From Carya illinoinensis (Eukaryota > Streptophyta > Magnoliopsida > Fagales > Juglandaceae): 64,000 nucleotides of DNA. Position numbers and translations under genes: made by a program. Below, one piece after another: positions 1 through 12,190 of this stretch. The stretch covers positions 26,920,364-26,984,363 of the forward strand of contig NC_056762.1 of the NCBI RefSeq assembly GCF_018687715.1, written 5' to 3'. Within the stretch, counting starts at the first letter, position 1. Each line of letters begins with the position of its first letter. The notes below the pieces were generated by a model that ran no database searches, was not told where the DNA came from, and saw nothing but the letters and a program-made list of their open reading frames with translations.

Positions 1-1390
1 ACATAATTATAGTATGCAGACTGGCATTACTAATATATATATATATGACTATCTAACATATGCTAATCCTAAGAATTGGCTTTAATTATAATAAGAATAA
101 TATATAACTATATAAATATAATATACATAACTATAGTGACACATGATGAATGGTGTACTTGCAAATATCATGATATGCGTGGTATGTAAACACTGGCTTC
201 CAAAAAACTGGCTTTATTAATAATATATATATGTATACATATATAACTATCTAATATATGCTAATCCTAATTTATGATCAAACTATTTATCTTGTAGTAT
301 TGCTTCCTAAAAGTTTCGATACAAAATCGATCACGGTTCTGGACTGAGAGGTTTATGGTTTTTTTCCAATTAACACATGTAGTGACACTAATATTTAAAT
401 ATAGAGATTTGGGAAAGGGTGAGGACCAGTTTGAGTTGGTTAATACATGTAGTGACACTAATATGTTGAACCCTTAGTCATGATCATCTAAGAAGAGAGT
501 TTGAATTTAATAATATGATCTAGCAGTTCATTCAATATAGGATTGGTAGTGATTGAGACTACGCAAGGGACTTTAATCAGTGATGATTTTAAATTTAAAT
601 AAATTTCTAATGGCCGATCTTTAAATTCTAAAATGAGTCTAACTCATTCAATAAATAATAAACGGGATTTAACCTAGTTATTAAGCCTAATTAAAACTCC
701 TAATCAATCTTAATAATTTATCGCTTTTGGGCTTATCCAATATGATCCATTAAATATAATTTAGGCCCAATAAAAATTATTAATATCTCGACCTTGGAAT
801 TATTAGGTTGGGTCGCTACAGATACTCTCATTCATGACGGTTGATATGCAATGCATTGTAGTATGTAGCTTTCAATATGTAATAATCATACCAGAATAAG
901 GGTGACTTATAGAAATTTATTACAAAATGAACTAAATATCCCAATAGAACAACTAACCATCTATATATATTACCTTACTTAAGAGGTCCACCTAGTAAGG
1001 CATAAGTTTAGAAATCAAGTGGGAGATAGCATCTCCTAGATACAGATACTACATCTAAGTTTCAAATAAGTTCTCATCATATCTATGGCGTATAGAGCCA
1101 TCACTATAAACACTGAAATCAAATCTAGCCCCCACAGGGTTGAGCTCATTCTTAACCATTTGAAGCCAAAGATTTATCTTGTTTGTTGTATGCTGGTCTT
1201 GATACAACTTCTACCATTCTGGAGGGGAATTGTAATGCCTGTCCTTGTAGTGGGACCTTCAGAAAATGATTTTAAGAAAAAAACGGGAATTGCCGTTTGT
1301 TTAAAACTTTTTCATTCCATGTCAGGATACGAAAGACTTCATGTTTATAAAATAAAATGTGATTCTTAATTTAAAGAGAGTTACAGCGGT
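1..1390. other. Non-coding repeat-derived sequence
   Basis: No supported gene. A block at 47-72 (ACTATCTAACATATGC and onward) recurs at 246-270, and a 24-bp block containing ATGTAGTGACACTAATAT occurs at 371-394 and again at 441-464, so the start of the window holds short imperfect duplications. The stretch at about 480-820, ending in GGGTCGCTACAG, looks like a retrotransposon LTR fragment, but I could not place its ends. The small open frames here are not conserved-looking. Confidence 0.5.
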
Positions 1391-2606
1391 AAACATTAAA
1401 TTTTTATAATTAAAGGTCTTTCGCACAAAACAAATTGCCTAGGTTTCAGTGCTCTTCCCCTTAGGCTGTGTTCGTCCAAACGCGTACCGCTCTTCTTGTC
1501 CCTAAGAGGGCACACATAAAAATTAAAATGAGTCGAAGACTCATAAGTATTATTTCATACAATTAAAATATCATAACATAGGTTTTTAGTCATGCATTCA
1601 TCACTCCATACATATCACGCATAAGACATTCGTTCATTTAAAACATTTTGAGGCGGGGTTTTTCTTGAAATAGGATTTTCTTTCATAAAACATTTTCCCA
1701 TGCCTCATGCCTTCATTTCTTAAAGAGTTTGAGCATACATGCATTATTTCTTAACATGCAAACATTCTTTCTTATCACTTTCATTGGTCGTAGCACACTG
1801 TTACGCCCTGTGTGCGAGGGTTAGCGGTCTTTTGGACCTTGATTTTGCCCATGGCCATGGGTTAGGAATCCATTTCGTCAGGGTGTAAGAGTGGGTGCAC
1901 TACCAGTACTACTTACCTGGCATTGCAATCTGCCCATTCATTCATTTGGTACCCATTCATTCATTCATGTGGCCATTACGTATTTTCATACATTAAAGCA
2001 TTCAGTCATTTCATTCATTCAGTCCTTTCAGTCATTTTCATTCTCCTTTTCATTCCATTCAGTTCATAAGCATCATTTAAAAGCATGGGCTTAAACCTTA
2101 GCATTTAAAAGCAGTCTTTGAAATCATGATATAAGCATCGTTTAAAACATCACTTCATGGCATCCTTAAACATCGTCTTTCATGACATCATTTGAAATCA
2201 TTATCTTTCATATGGGTATTTTAAAACACTTTTTTATCATCCTTTAAAGCATCGCTTAAAGCATGAGGCGTAAGCCTCGCATTTCATTTTGTGAAAATAC
2301 GTTCAGTACTTACAACGTATAACATCCATTCTCATATATACACTTAATACTTTGGGTTTATAAAAAGAGGCTGCCAAGGAGGGTCGTTGTATACTTATAC
2401 TTGAAAACTTATACTTAGCATTCTTTCGTAAAGCATCATCTGTGTCATTTCATAAAGCATCATAAAGGGAAAACATTTCATTTTCATTTTCATATATTTA
2501 TAAAACTTTATAAGAGTATGAACATAATACTTACTTAGACTCCATGCTATAGTCATTTCATTCATTCCATTCACGTGCATGTCAGATGGTAACCTACATG
2601 CATACA
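1391..2606 (-). repeat. Old LTR-like repeat, left part, split by the solo LTR
   Basis: Non-coding sequence rich in CATTCATTCA and ATCATTTAAAGCAT-like imperfect short repeats. It contains the phrase CTGTTACGCCCTGTG at about 1,799, the kind of motif seen near LTR ends read on the other strand. The 5-bp target duplication around 2,612-7,676 shows that this stretch was originally continuous with 7,682 onward. The minus orientation is inferred from the reverse-oriented GGGGCG-type motifs and is uncertain. Confidence 0.35.
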
Positions 2607-2611
2607 CATAA
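2607..2611. repeat. Target-site duplication CATAA, left copy
   Basis: CATAA lies immediately before the TGTAACAGCC terminus at 2,612 and is repeated exactly at 7,677-7,681 directly after the ...GGGGGCGTCACA terminus. A 5-bp duplication is what plant LTR-retrotransposon integrases produce. Confidence 0.9.
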
Positions 2612-3571
2612 TGTAACAGCCCGCTAGAAATTCAATGGTGAAATTTCTATAAACTTTATTTTTTAGGGGCACTTCAAGGTTGAGTTTTGGTAAACAGTTT
2701 TCACTGTAGGTTAATATGAATATTTAAGATTTTTCAATACTAAATTTATTACGCATTTTTGTGGAGTGAATAGTAACCTTGATAAGCGTACTAAATGCAG
2801 TGTTTTCAAAATCACAATGTGGAATGCCAAAATTAGGTTAGGGAAGTTTTATTTGGACACTTGGCAAGATCTTAGCCACATATAATGAATAGTATTAGAC
2901 ACTTGGAACAAAAAGGAACCATTAGATGGATTTGTGAAGGAAATCAGGGTGTGAGATCATGGCACCTAAGCAAAACTTTTTTCATCTGATCTATCAAATT
3001 GACCCAGATCAAAGAGGGTTTCAACCCTAGTGAAACCCTAAATGGTTGGAATCCAATTGAAACCCCAAAACCTTGGTTGAAACCGAAACCCTAAACAGTT
3101 TCCTCAAATCCTAAAGTTGGCCTTCAAATTCTTTCTGATCCAATTTCTAGCATTGTGTTTAATCACTTGATTAAATCACTTTCACATGCTATTAATTTCT
3201 CAAATTCTTGTTATGAAATCATTATCTAACCTTTTAAAGCTTGAAAATTTGATTGGGCCAAGAAAAAATTGGATTTGGGCTTTATAGCATCGCAAACCCT
3301 AACCAAACCCCCTTTAAACCACAAATTGAAGCCCACTTGGTTGAGGCCCACGAATTTGGCCACCTTGAAACAAATTCTTGAAGAAGTTTCCTCCCACACA
3401 TGGTGGACCATCCACTGTCCTTGGAGCACCCAATAGTGCCTTGATGAGATGGAGAAGCCCACCTCATCAACCTCCATACCTCACAGCTTCTGCAGGCAGT
3501 CCTTTGCCCCTCACTATTCTCCACTTTATGTCACATAACCACCTCCAATCAAGGGTCATTTAATTCTATAT

Positions 3572-3588
3572 CCCCCCCCCCCCCCCCC
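3572..3588. repeat. Poly-C tract (17 C)
   Basis: Seventeen consecutive C inside the giant solo LTR. The corresponding place in the second LTR copy (about 20,330-20,400) has no such run, so it arose in this copy after the two diverged, or is a sequencing or assembly artefact. Confidence 0.8.
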
Positions 3589-4782
3589 AGAAGTCTTGAG
3601 TCGTGCAAGACATACTTCCTTCCTTTTCATCACTTCTTCACCCCGTTCTTAGAGAGAAACCCAAAAGAGCTCTCTCGGACAGATTTCTGGGTCTTTTTTC
3701 GTGGAGCTTTTTGACCCCTTGTAAATATTTTCACATGATGACTCTTTCATAAAAATTGTTCTTCTTTGAAGTCTAGTTTTCATAGATATATTATTTTTCT
3801 CATTCCATGGTCATTTGTTTGGTCAAAAGTATTTTTAACCATGAAAAGGTCATTCTAAGCAAAAAACTGGAGAGTTGTTATGTTTTGGAGTTTTTGACCA
3901 AGCTAATGGACATACATTGGTTCAAAAATTTTATGAAGTGTTGTTAGCATATATTTATGAGTTTCCATTGAGGTTTTGTTACATGAATAAAGTTTTTGAT
4001 GATAGATTTCCTTAGATCTAGAAACTTGAAAACTGGAAGTGGAAAAACAGTTTTTGTTTGGAAAAAGTTTGAATATTTTGAGGTCTGATCTTACTCTAAA
4101 GGCTTTGATATTTTTATATGATGATCCTAAGTCTCTTACTTTCATGTCAGGATGTTATTGTGAAGATATTTAGTATTAGTTTCAAAAATATGATTTTTCT
4201 ATGCAAGAGGATTTCAGTTAGGCCTAAGATTTGATGTTTTTGGATTAGATCCATGTTTTATTGATTTTCAGCCATCTGATTTTAGGTTTGATGGTTGGAT
4301 ATTCTTTAGGACACATTTTTAAACCATGTGATGCTTTATTTCGAAGATCTCACATTCTTAAGCCATTGATCAAGAGATTTATCAAAGCAAGTTAAGGAAA
4401 AAGTTTCTGTTTTTGGGCTAAGTGTAAAACCAAAAACTCCAAGTGTTATTTTGTGATTTTGCTGACTTTAGTTTGATGATTTAAAGCATGTTTGATCTTA
4501 GGATGATGTCATGAATATGTTAGAAGTAAGGTTTAATTTTTTAGAATTCTTGGAGATGTTTTGATTTAAGGTCAAAGCTTGTGATTCAAGTGTTTGGATC
4601 TTTTTACAAAAAGTTTGGTGTGGATTATTAGCTTTTTCTAAATGGATGCTTTAATTATGGTTTTAAAGTTAGGATAGGAAGATCCTTGTTTCAAAATTTT
4701 GGGTTAAGCATGGGTTTTGAAGTTGGAAGGAATTGCAACAAAAATCAAGAGAAATGACTTATGGATGTTTCGGCCATAGTGT

Positions 4783-4790
4783 GTTTTCCA
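4783..4790. repeat. 8-bp target-site duplication GTTTTCCA, left copy
   Basis: GTTTTCCA at 4,783-4,790 is repeated exactly at 5,485-5,492, flanking the hAT element. Eight bases is the hallmark of hAT transposases. Confidence 0.9.
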
Positions 4791-5484
4791 TAGGGCTGAA
4801 AATCGACCTAAATGGTTCAGTTTTTTGCCTAAACCGAAACCGACTGGGTTGGCTCACTTGATGGTGGAAACCGCCCGACATCGACTGTGTAAGGAGGAGA
4901 AAACCGGCCGGTCCCTTTGCCGGCTTGTCACGGTTGGTTTTGGTTTGCATGGTCGGTTTGGGATTCATGGGCTCATGGAAGCGATGGTGGGGTGGAATGG
5001 AAGTCACGGTGGCTGGGGTTGAAAGGAAGTCGAGGACTCACGGCGGCTGGGTTCTTCCTTGAGGTCACAACGGGTCGGCGGCGTTGAAGCTTGAGGAGAG
5101 ATGCTGAGAGAGTGAGAGTAAGACGAAGAAGATTCAAGAAAGTGGCTAGAAGAGAAAGGGGGAGGGGGGAGGGGTAACCCTAAATCGAGTCTAATAGAAA
5201 CGACACCGTTTGGTCCCAACCAAATGGCGTCGTCCCTCTTTAATTTGTTTCTGAAACTTTTATAAAAACAAACGACGTCGTTTCATATGAAACAACGCTG
5301 TTTTGTGTAATATATATAAGTATATAAAGTCGGTTGGTTTGCCGGTTTTATTCTGGGTTGAATTGGGACCAAGTCAACCAATATCGGTTTTCTTAATTTC
5401 CTACCGCCGGCCGATCGGCTCTTTGCCGGTGGCGGTCTGTTTCCGTCAATGGAGGTCGGTTTGGCAGTTTGGAGCACACCCCTA
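4791..5484. mobile_element. Non-autonomous hAT element (694 bp) nested in solo LTR
   Basis: The ends are TAGGGCTGAAAATCG and, read inward from the other side, TAGGGGTGTGCTCC, giving short terminal inverted repeats TAGGG(C/G)TG with perfect 8-bp target duplications. The body is GC-richer than the host LTR and contains CGGTCGGTTT/AACCGACC-type subterminal motifs. The second LTR copy has an uninterrupted empty site near 21,590-21,605, which independently proves the insertion. No transposase frame is present, so it would have moved only with a transposase supplied in trans. Small open frames on both strands (e.g. 4,825-5,022) are not recognisable. Confidence 0.88.
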
Positions 5485-6299
5485 GTTTTCCATTGTTTTG
5501 ATTTTTTTAAAATTTTTCTGAGTTGATATTTGAGTTTAGGACAAAATTTACATGAGGAATGTAAATTTTGAAATTTTTTGGAATTAAGATGTGAAATCCT
5601 TAAGTTATGGTTAAAATAGTCATTTTTCCACATGTAGAGGATAAAATGGTAATTTTATCCTAAGTCAGCTTGTTTTCATGTTTCTAATTGTTAGTAATTA
5701 AATTTTTAACTTTTAGAATACTTTCTTACAATTTCTCGTGTTTCGCACTTTATTCTGGTAGAATGCGACAATCCAGGTAAGTTAGCTTCTAACTTACAAT
5801 CAGTTTACTATGTATGTATGATGGATAAGTGAATTACAATTTATGTATGTATGTTATCATATATTTCATGTCATGCCACGTCATTACATGTTTATCTATT
5901 ATGCATGATTTATTCTGTCACGAATATTTATCTATTACATAATCTATTCTGTCATGTATTACTATATATTATAAGTATGCCATGTTAAGTATGCCACATG
6001 TTACGTGTATGTCATATTATGTAATATTCCCCATTGCAAGTATGTCATGTTAAGTAAAGAAGTCAAATCAAGTTTATGTTAAGTCAAGTTTTAGATTATA
6101 TTTGTGCTAAGTTATTCATGTCAATCACAATCCTAAGTGCTAGGATGGGGTAATACCCCAGTGGAACTCCTTTATTAATGCTGGAGTGTCTAAATAGGTA
6201 TGAAATTCCCTAGGTTGATCAAGTACATTCAACAGGTTGTGAATGGAGCCTAACTAGTTGGTCACCAGAGTGCGCCAGGCACTAACGCCGATGGAGCCA

Positions 6300-7020
6300 T
6301 ATTTTATTTTACATATGTTTACAGCAAGTGTGGCACAAAAAATTCATAGGATAGGGCCACAACAACTGTGGATCATACACTACGTGAGATACAAAAATTG
6401 TGACACATAGAATACATGGAGCCATAACAATTGTGGAGTATGTATTAACGCACTCACAGCTGGTGTCGATACCTGTGTTGTGATGTGATAATCTGTAGGG
6501 ACACACGGCTCAAGGGGACCTGTGTAGCACCCATATGGTCATGTTATTAATTAAGTCTATTGAACAAGATTCCAAGTTCATGTCAAGAAGTTAAGAATAA
6601 GCAATCATGGCGACCCCATGAGATAAGACTAAGTTTCAAATCATGTTCATGTTATGTTATGTTATGTTCACGTACATGTTCACATTATGTTTCAAGTTCA
6701 TGTTCATATCATGTTATGTTATGTATATGTTCACGTTATGTTTCAAGTTCACGTTCATGTCATGTTATATTCACGTACATGTTATGTTATGTTCATGTTT
6801 ATATTATGTCTCAAGTTTACATTTATGTCATGTTATGCTCAATTTTATGTTAAATTCAAGTTCATGTTTATGTTATGTATGTCCACATTCATACTATGAT
6901 TCAAGTCCATGTTATGTTTCAAGCTCACGTTCATGTTATGTTGCTAGCCTATGTTATATTATAAGTTTAAGTTTATGTTATGTCAAGTCAAGTTCAGTTC
7001 ACGTTTCAGTTTAGGTTATG
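6300..7020 (+). repeat. Degenerate short tandem repeats in LTR copy 1
   Basis: The 6,300-6,450 part repeats ACAA(C/T)TGTGG-type phrases. The 6,640-7,000 part is built from TTCATGTTATGTT- and TTCAAGTTCATGTTC-type units. The same arrays occur in LTR copy 2 (about 22,020-22,370 and 22,880-23,130) and copy 3 (25,210-25,500 and 25,780-25,910), so they belong to the LTR family. They create false open frames rich in Cys-Tyr-Val-Met. Confidence 0.75.
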
Positions 7021-7681
7021 TCAGTTATGCCGTGCTATATGTCAAGTTATGATATGCTTACTTACGACTTTAATTATGCATTCATGCTTTTATTACCATG
7101 CATGCATCATTAACCTGTGTGAGAGTTTCCTGTTAACTTACTGAGATTTGTAATCAAATCTTACCGTAGTAGTCCTAACTACCATTCCCCCCCGAATGGT
7201 AGGCAATGTATCAGGATCAGAGCAGGGAGAAACACTGGTAGACTGAAGGAGGTTGACTACACAATGCAGAGCTTACAGCTTCCATAGTTAGTTTTTGGAT
7301 AGTATTTTGGCATCGTTAGTTGAGTTACATGAGTTATTCGACGAACTTCCTCAATAGTATATTTTGGTAATGTAAATATGGAGTCTGACCTCCCATGTTT
7401 TTGAAATTACAGTCTTCTGAGACTCGTACTAAAACATGGATGTTTATTTTTGTTAAGTATGCTTGGATTATGATTTAACTATTTGAAATACTATAAGTTT
7501 GGTGTATAGTATTGCTAAAAAAAAAAAAACTATCTGTTGCGAATATTGCATAATGCTATATGCATGTTAGGAACATTGCATCTTATATGTCATGGACGAG
7601 GGCAGGTAACCTTGTGTTGCATGTCCTGACATTTCGGATGTCCGTTCGATCTGAAATGGAATTTGGGGGCGTCACACATAA

Positions 7682-10586
7682 CCTTAATGTCATTCTCAAT
7701 CTAGTACATAAGCAACTAAACTAGAAATAGAATTACACTTCGCTTGGAACACTCTCCTTCTATCCCATGTTCTTACGTGCCATTTACTATACTAAAACCT
7801 TCAGGATCAATTTACAGTCACTACCTCCATCTTTCATGTCTTCCTTACTACATTTCCTCTTTCTGGGATCCACTTGGGTCACCTTTTCAAATTCAATTTT
7901 CTACTTCGAGGTCTTAACCCTTAAGTGAACCTCCATGATTCACTTTAGAGTTAAGACACTAAGACCTTTGTCTTACACTCCCATTAACCACATTCTGATG
8001 CATGACTCAAACCAATTAAATCCCGCATCCCAATCCTAGACAACATACCCATTACTACCTTCATGCATCCTAGCCCATACTAAATCCTCAATCTTATCCA
8101 TACATGCCACATGACTTTAAGCCAACTCTAAGGTAACCATGCTTAGGACATATTACCCATTATATATGGTAAATCTGTTTGGCGCATGTGTCTCACCAAA
8201 TGCAGATGTACCTTACCCCCTTATCACCTAAGATCAACTTATAATCTATTGAACGCTTGCTTGTATAAACAAGCTCCATATTCCGATACCAATTTCTACT
8301 TAAACCCAATCATTAGAACCTTCGTACTTCCCGACCCTTTACAAGTTCATCCTAACACTTACACAACAAGAACCATTCATTCTACTCCTCGTTCTCATCG
8401 TGTAGCTTAAGACTAATCTCAAGCTACATCGTGACACCCGTCACTATGATAGGGTTACAACACAACTACTTTGGGACATTGTTTCACAGTTCCTAAAACT
8501 ACACACAACATGCTCTACACTTCTCAATAACACCATCCAAATCTTTGTGACATGCCATCCAGTGTGTCATGACACTAAATGGAGTACACTCCATGTGAAC
8601 TCTTTTCCATCCACATTATGCCACACATTATTAAGACACACGCCACATGGTGCATTGCTGCACTACATGGAGTACACACCACATGTACTCCCTTCATACT
8701 AAGCCACACCACATCATTACTACAACATACACTTCACAGCATAGTCCATAACTATGCCCAACACTTCACCAAACAACGAACTCCATAATTAACCAATTAA
8801 CATCTAACATGAATAGCACGGGAGAGAGGGTTCTACCATCGTTGGGATTGACCCACGTGTTGCTCGCTGTTCGGTACGGTCGAGGCATCAGAAGAGTCGT
8901 ACGCGGCAGTTAAACCGTGTATGGTGGCTGTTTGGGCTATTGAAGGTGGCTACAGGTGTGGATCTGAGCGGGGAAGGGTTTGGTGGTGGTCCTAGAGTGG
9001 TGGTCTTGTGGTGGTGCCGAGGTGGCACACGGTGAAGGCACAGTGGTGTTGGTGGTTGTAGAGGCCGTGCATGGCCTAGCTGAGAAATGGAGGAGCTTGA
9101 GGGAGGTGCGGTCAAGCTGTGGTGGCGAGGTGGAGGTGGTACGGCGGTGGATCTAGCCATGGGTGGTGAAACCTGTGTGTTGGAGGGTGAGAGTGCATTC
9201 TGTTGAGGGAGGCCATGGGATTTCGTGGGGAGCTAGGGAGAGGAAGAGGGAGGCTAGTGGTAGTGCTCAATGGTAGGGGAGGCAGAGTACGACGGTGCTA
9301 AGGTTGTCAGTGGTGAGAACACGTGCATGAAACCCATACGTGTGTGCAACGGAGAGGGAGAGGGACGCTTGGTTTGGTGGGGGTTGGTCATCGGTGAGGG
9401 GAGGAGGCCGTTAGTGAGGTATGGTAACCTAAGCAGCGGCGTACAATAGTACACATGGGTGGAGAACCTATGTGCTATACCCATTTTTGGGTTGTGCTAC
9501 CATAGTGAAGAGAGAGGCTTGCGGAGGAGGAAACTGGCGTGGAGGAGGGAGGAGTTGCTGGGGAGTTTGCCAGTGATGGTGGTGGCTAATGGTGGCTAGC
9601 AGTGGCTGGGCTAGGAAGAGAAGAGAATCGGCTAGGGAGAGGGGAGTTGAACGTGTGAGCTGAAGGAGAGGGAGGAGAGAGAGAGGAAAGGAAAAAGTGA
9701 GCGGAAAAGGCTAGGAGCTTAGGTATTTAATCTAGTCCCTCATCTTGCAATTTTCAAAACGATCTAATAGTGAGTTTTAAACACTAATTTGAAAATGTGT
9801 AAACAGTTACTTAACTTAAAACACTGAGAAGAATTAAGATAGAATATTTTAAACTAAATTTTAGTTTATAAAATATAATTTTCTTCATTTATCAAATGAT
9901 GAATATTTTAAACTAAATTTTAGTTTATAAAATATAATTTTCATCATTTATCAAATGATGAAGTGTTGCTAATTATCTTTTAAGAGAATAAAACCATTTC
10001 ATTAAATTAGAGTTTTTAACATAAATTTATATCTCATAATATCTTTAAATGATTGAACTCATTTAAATTAAATAATTTTCTACAATTATAATATTTTTGG
10101 AGCTCTTCAAAAATATTATAATTGTTTTATTTAAATTCAAACTTGGTTCAATAACACTGGAAATATCCCATATAAATACGTTTAGGACATTTAAAATATT
10201 CAAATTCTTTAAAATATTGAGCTTGCTTTAAAAATTAGTAGATATCTTTAAAAACACTCCATCAAGGATGGGCACGTATAACGAGGCTCGTAACCATAAA
10301 AGAAAGAAGGAGCGAGATGTTACAAGAATGGTAGTGAGACTACCATAGTGAGATTCCTTGAAATCTTAGAAGTTAAACAACCAACTTGCATTGAAATAAG
10401 ATATACATGATTAATGATAAACATGAGATGCAGAAAAATTCATATTTGTCTCTCATCTAGATTTCTCAATATTTTTTTAGAAAAATCTTAATGAACATTT
10501 TCTCCAAGAGAATTTTTCACTTGATCTTTTCCAAAAACATAACATTTCATCATTATTAAAGCCATAATTAACATATCACATAGTAT
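7682..10586 (-). repeat. Old repeat sequence, right part
   Basis: This is the continuation of the sequence interrupted by the solo LTR. At 8,820-9,720 it is GGTGG- and GAGGGAG-rich, producing long but low-complexity proline-rich frames on the minus strand that I do not accept as genes. From 9,730 to 10,260 it is AT-rich. No retrotransposon protein domain is readable. It is probably non-coding or LTR sequence of an old element. Confidence 0.4.
9842..9959. repeat. Tandem duplication of 59 bp
   Basis: Two adjacent 59-bp units (9,842-9,900 and 9,901-9,959) differ by one base (TTCTTCATTT versus TTCATCATTT). Each unit contains AAACTAAATTTTAGTTT, which can fold back on itself. Confidence 0.9.
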
Positions 10587-11201
10587 TGTTACAACGCCCC
10601 TATATGCACTGTGAATACTTGCCGGTGATTGCAGTACAACTTATGACGAGACTATGTCTTTGTCTGCAAACATCATAACCTAATGCATTGGCATCATAAA
10701 ATCTCATCATAACATTCCATCATCATGACATATCATTATAACTTATACCCCCACCAGTATTAGGTGCATAAATGACTTCCCTTTGGCATTTTTTTTATTT
10801 GTCAATTCAGGGGTTACCACTCCATCTGTACTCACTCTAGAGTGGACATAGGAGTTCTACTATAATAATTCCCTATCCTACCTTTTGGGATCATGACAAA
10901 ATTTATTTGTATGCTATGTTTGAAAAATGTATTTCATGATATGTGCATATGTAGTAAACTTCATGTGAAAATGACATTTATATGTAAGTTGCTAAAATGG
11001 TGAGAAATTTCACGTGTCATGTAAGCAAGTAATCAAATGTTTAATGATGTATCATATGATGTTTCATGGTCAAAATTACATTTAATATGAATATGGCATT
11101 TATACAATAATCATAAATAAATTATCTAAGAGTAAGTTAGAAGCAAACTTACTAGCTTTCCTGGTACTTAGAAAAATAGTGCAGCTGTAATGAAAGTTAT
11201 T
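10587..11201 (-). mobile_element. Diverged minus-strand relative of the giant LTR, interrupted by the LINE
   Basis: Read on the minus strand, the sequence contains CCAGG followed by AAGTTTGCTTCTAACTTAC (around 11,162-11,130), closely resembling 5,774-5,800 of LTR copy 1. Farther on it has AGAACTCCTATG and an AGAGTG phrase like the GGAACTCC/GGAGTGTC block, and it finishes in GGGGCGTTGTAACA at 10,587, resembling the GGGGGCGTCACA end. It is therefore probably the 3' half of an older LTR of the same superfamily in opposite orientation. Its 5' half would lie beyond the LINE, from 16,931 on. Confidence 0.45.
11189..11201. repeat. Probable LINE target-site duplication, left copy
   Basis: AATGAAAGTTATT here matches AATGAAACTTATT at 16,917-16,929 with one mismatch, directly after the A-rich tail of the LINE. 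Target duplications of about 13 bp are normal for L1 insertions. Confidence 0.65.
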
Positions 11202-11317
11202 CTAAGTTAGGAGTTGTAATGAATAGGCTGGTAAGAGTCTCCTCTCTAGAGCTAGTTTTGATAAACTTAGAGGCGGTGTGCAACAGTTTGTTGGTTTTCC
11301 AGTAATTCAAGCTAATC

Positions 11318-12190
11318 ATGTCGAGAGGTGAGAGTCACAGGATGGAAGGCTTAGAAGAACAATGGAGAAAGCTTAAACTGATAGAGGAGGAGGAAGATCT
11401 GGTGGAGGTGGACAAGAATGGGAAGGTGGAGATAGAATGTAAGGGCGAAAAAAGCTTGATAGGGAAGGTTTGCTCCAACCAAGTAGTGGGCAAGGTCATG
11501 GTCAGTAACACTATGGCCAAAATCTGGAGGATCAGTAAAAGGGCCACTTCCAAGAAGTGGATAAGAACACGTTCGTTATCACTTTTGAGACACATGCAGA
11601 CATGTGCAGAATCCTCAAAGGTAAGCCCTGGTCTTTTGATTCCTCTTTGTTCCTACTGGTGCCTTATGATGGAACGAAAAGTCCAGGGAACATAGTTTTC
11701 GATAGGGAAGCCTTTTGGATGCAAATTCACAATTTACCACTGGGTTATATGTCACTGGAATGGGGAAATCAGATAGGGAATTCAGTGGGAAGGGTCATTG
11801 AGGTAGATGTAGAAGAGGATGGCATAGGATGGGGGAGATGCCTACGGGTGAAAGTAGAGTTAGTTCCGAACAAGGCCATCCCCAGGGGTCGATTCATCAA
11901 TGTGGAGCAGTCTAAGCATTGGGTTCACTTTCGATTCAACTACCCAAAATCTATTTCAAATGTGGTTGGCTCCTTCATGGGGAGATGGGCTACTTGGCTC
12001 ATCGTGATGGTTAAGGAGATGAGGCGGAGACAGAGCTCCAGTTTGGGCCCTGGCTCAGGGTGAAAGGAATTGTAAGGCGTGGTTTTAATTCGTATAGAAA
12101 TGACAGAGGAAGTGAAGGGCAATTCACAGGGAGAGGTAGTGGTCAGGTAGAGACGGAAGGGGACGAAGGCAGCATGGAAGAAGGCCAGCA
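11318..12190 (+). pseudogene. LINE ORF1 (DUF4283 / zinc-knuckle protein), broken
   Basis: The first frame begins MSRGESHRMEGLEEQW and shifts near 11,555 into the frame starting at 11,557. That frame carries the DUF4283 hallmarks: TFVITFETHADMCRIL, KPWSFDSSLFLL, FWMQIHNLPLGYMS and GRVIEVDVEEDG. These proteins bind RNA and accompany the LINE RNA. A further shift near 11,940 leads to a remnant zinc knuckle (CFKCGWLLHGEMG) lacking its final Cys. A low-complexity Gly/Glu/Lys-rich tail follows until ORF2 near 12,803. The start codon is chosen as the first ATG in frame with the conserved region. Confidence 0.8.

Larger units (their letters stand above)
2612..7676 (+). mobile_element. Giant solo LTR (5,065 bp), copy 1 of a local family
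   Basis: The element starts TGTAACAGCCCG, ends GGGGGCGTCACA and is flanked by a perfect CATAA duplication, so it is a complete solo LTR left by LTR-LTR recombination. No primer-binding site follows it. A diverged copy lies at about 18,085-23,760 and a truncated one at about 25,139-26,760; all share a block with AAGTGCTAGGATGG, then GGAGTGTCTAAA, then TTCCCTAGGTTGA (6,135-6,215 here), and a CATGTTATGTTATG-rich segment. Without the nested hAT element and its duplicated site the LTR is about 4.36 kb, a size typical of Tat/Ogre-type long-LTR gypsy elements. The family assignment is inference. Open frames inside are simple-sequence artefacts. Confidence 0.88.

Noticed and set aside
6560..7014. Overlapping open frames rich in Cys-Tyr-Val-Met-Phe
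   Set aside because: They arise from the CATGTTATGTT/TTCAAGTTCATG repeat array and appear in all three frames; the same arrays in LTR copies 2 and 3 give similar frames.
8888..9484. Proline/histidine-rich minus-strand open frames
   Set aside because: GGTGG-rich low-complexity sequence in an old repeat; no domain, no start context and no continuity.
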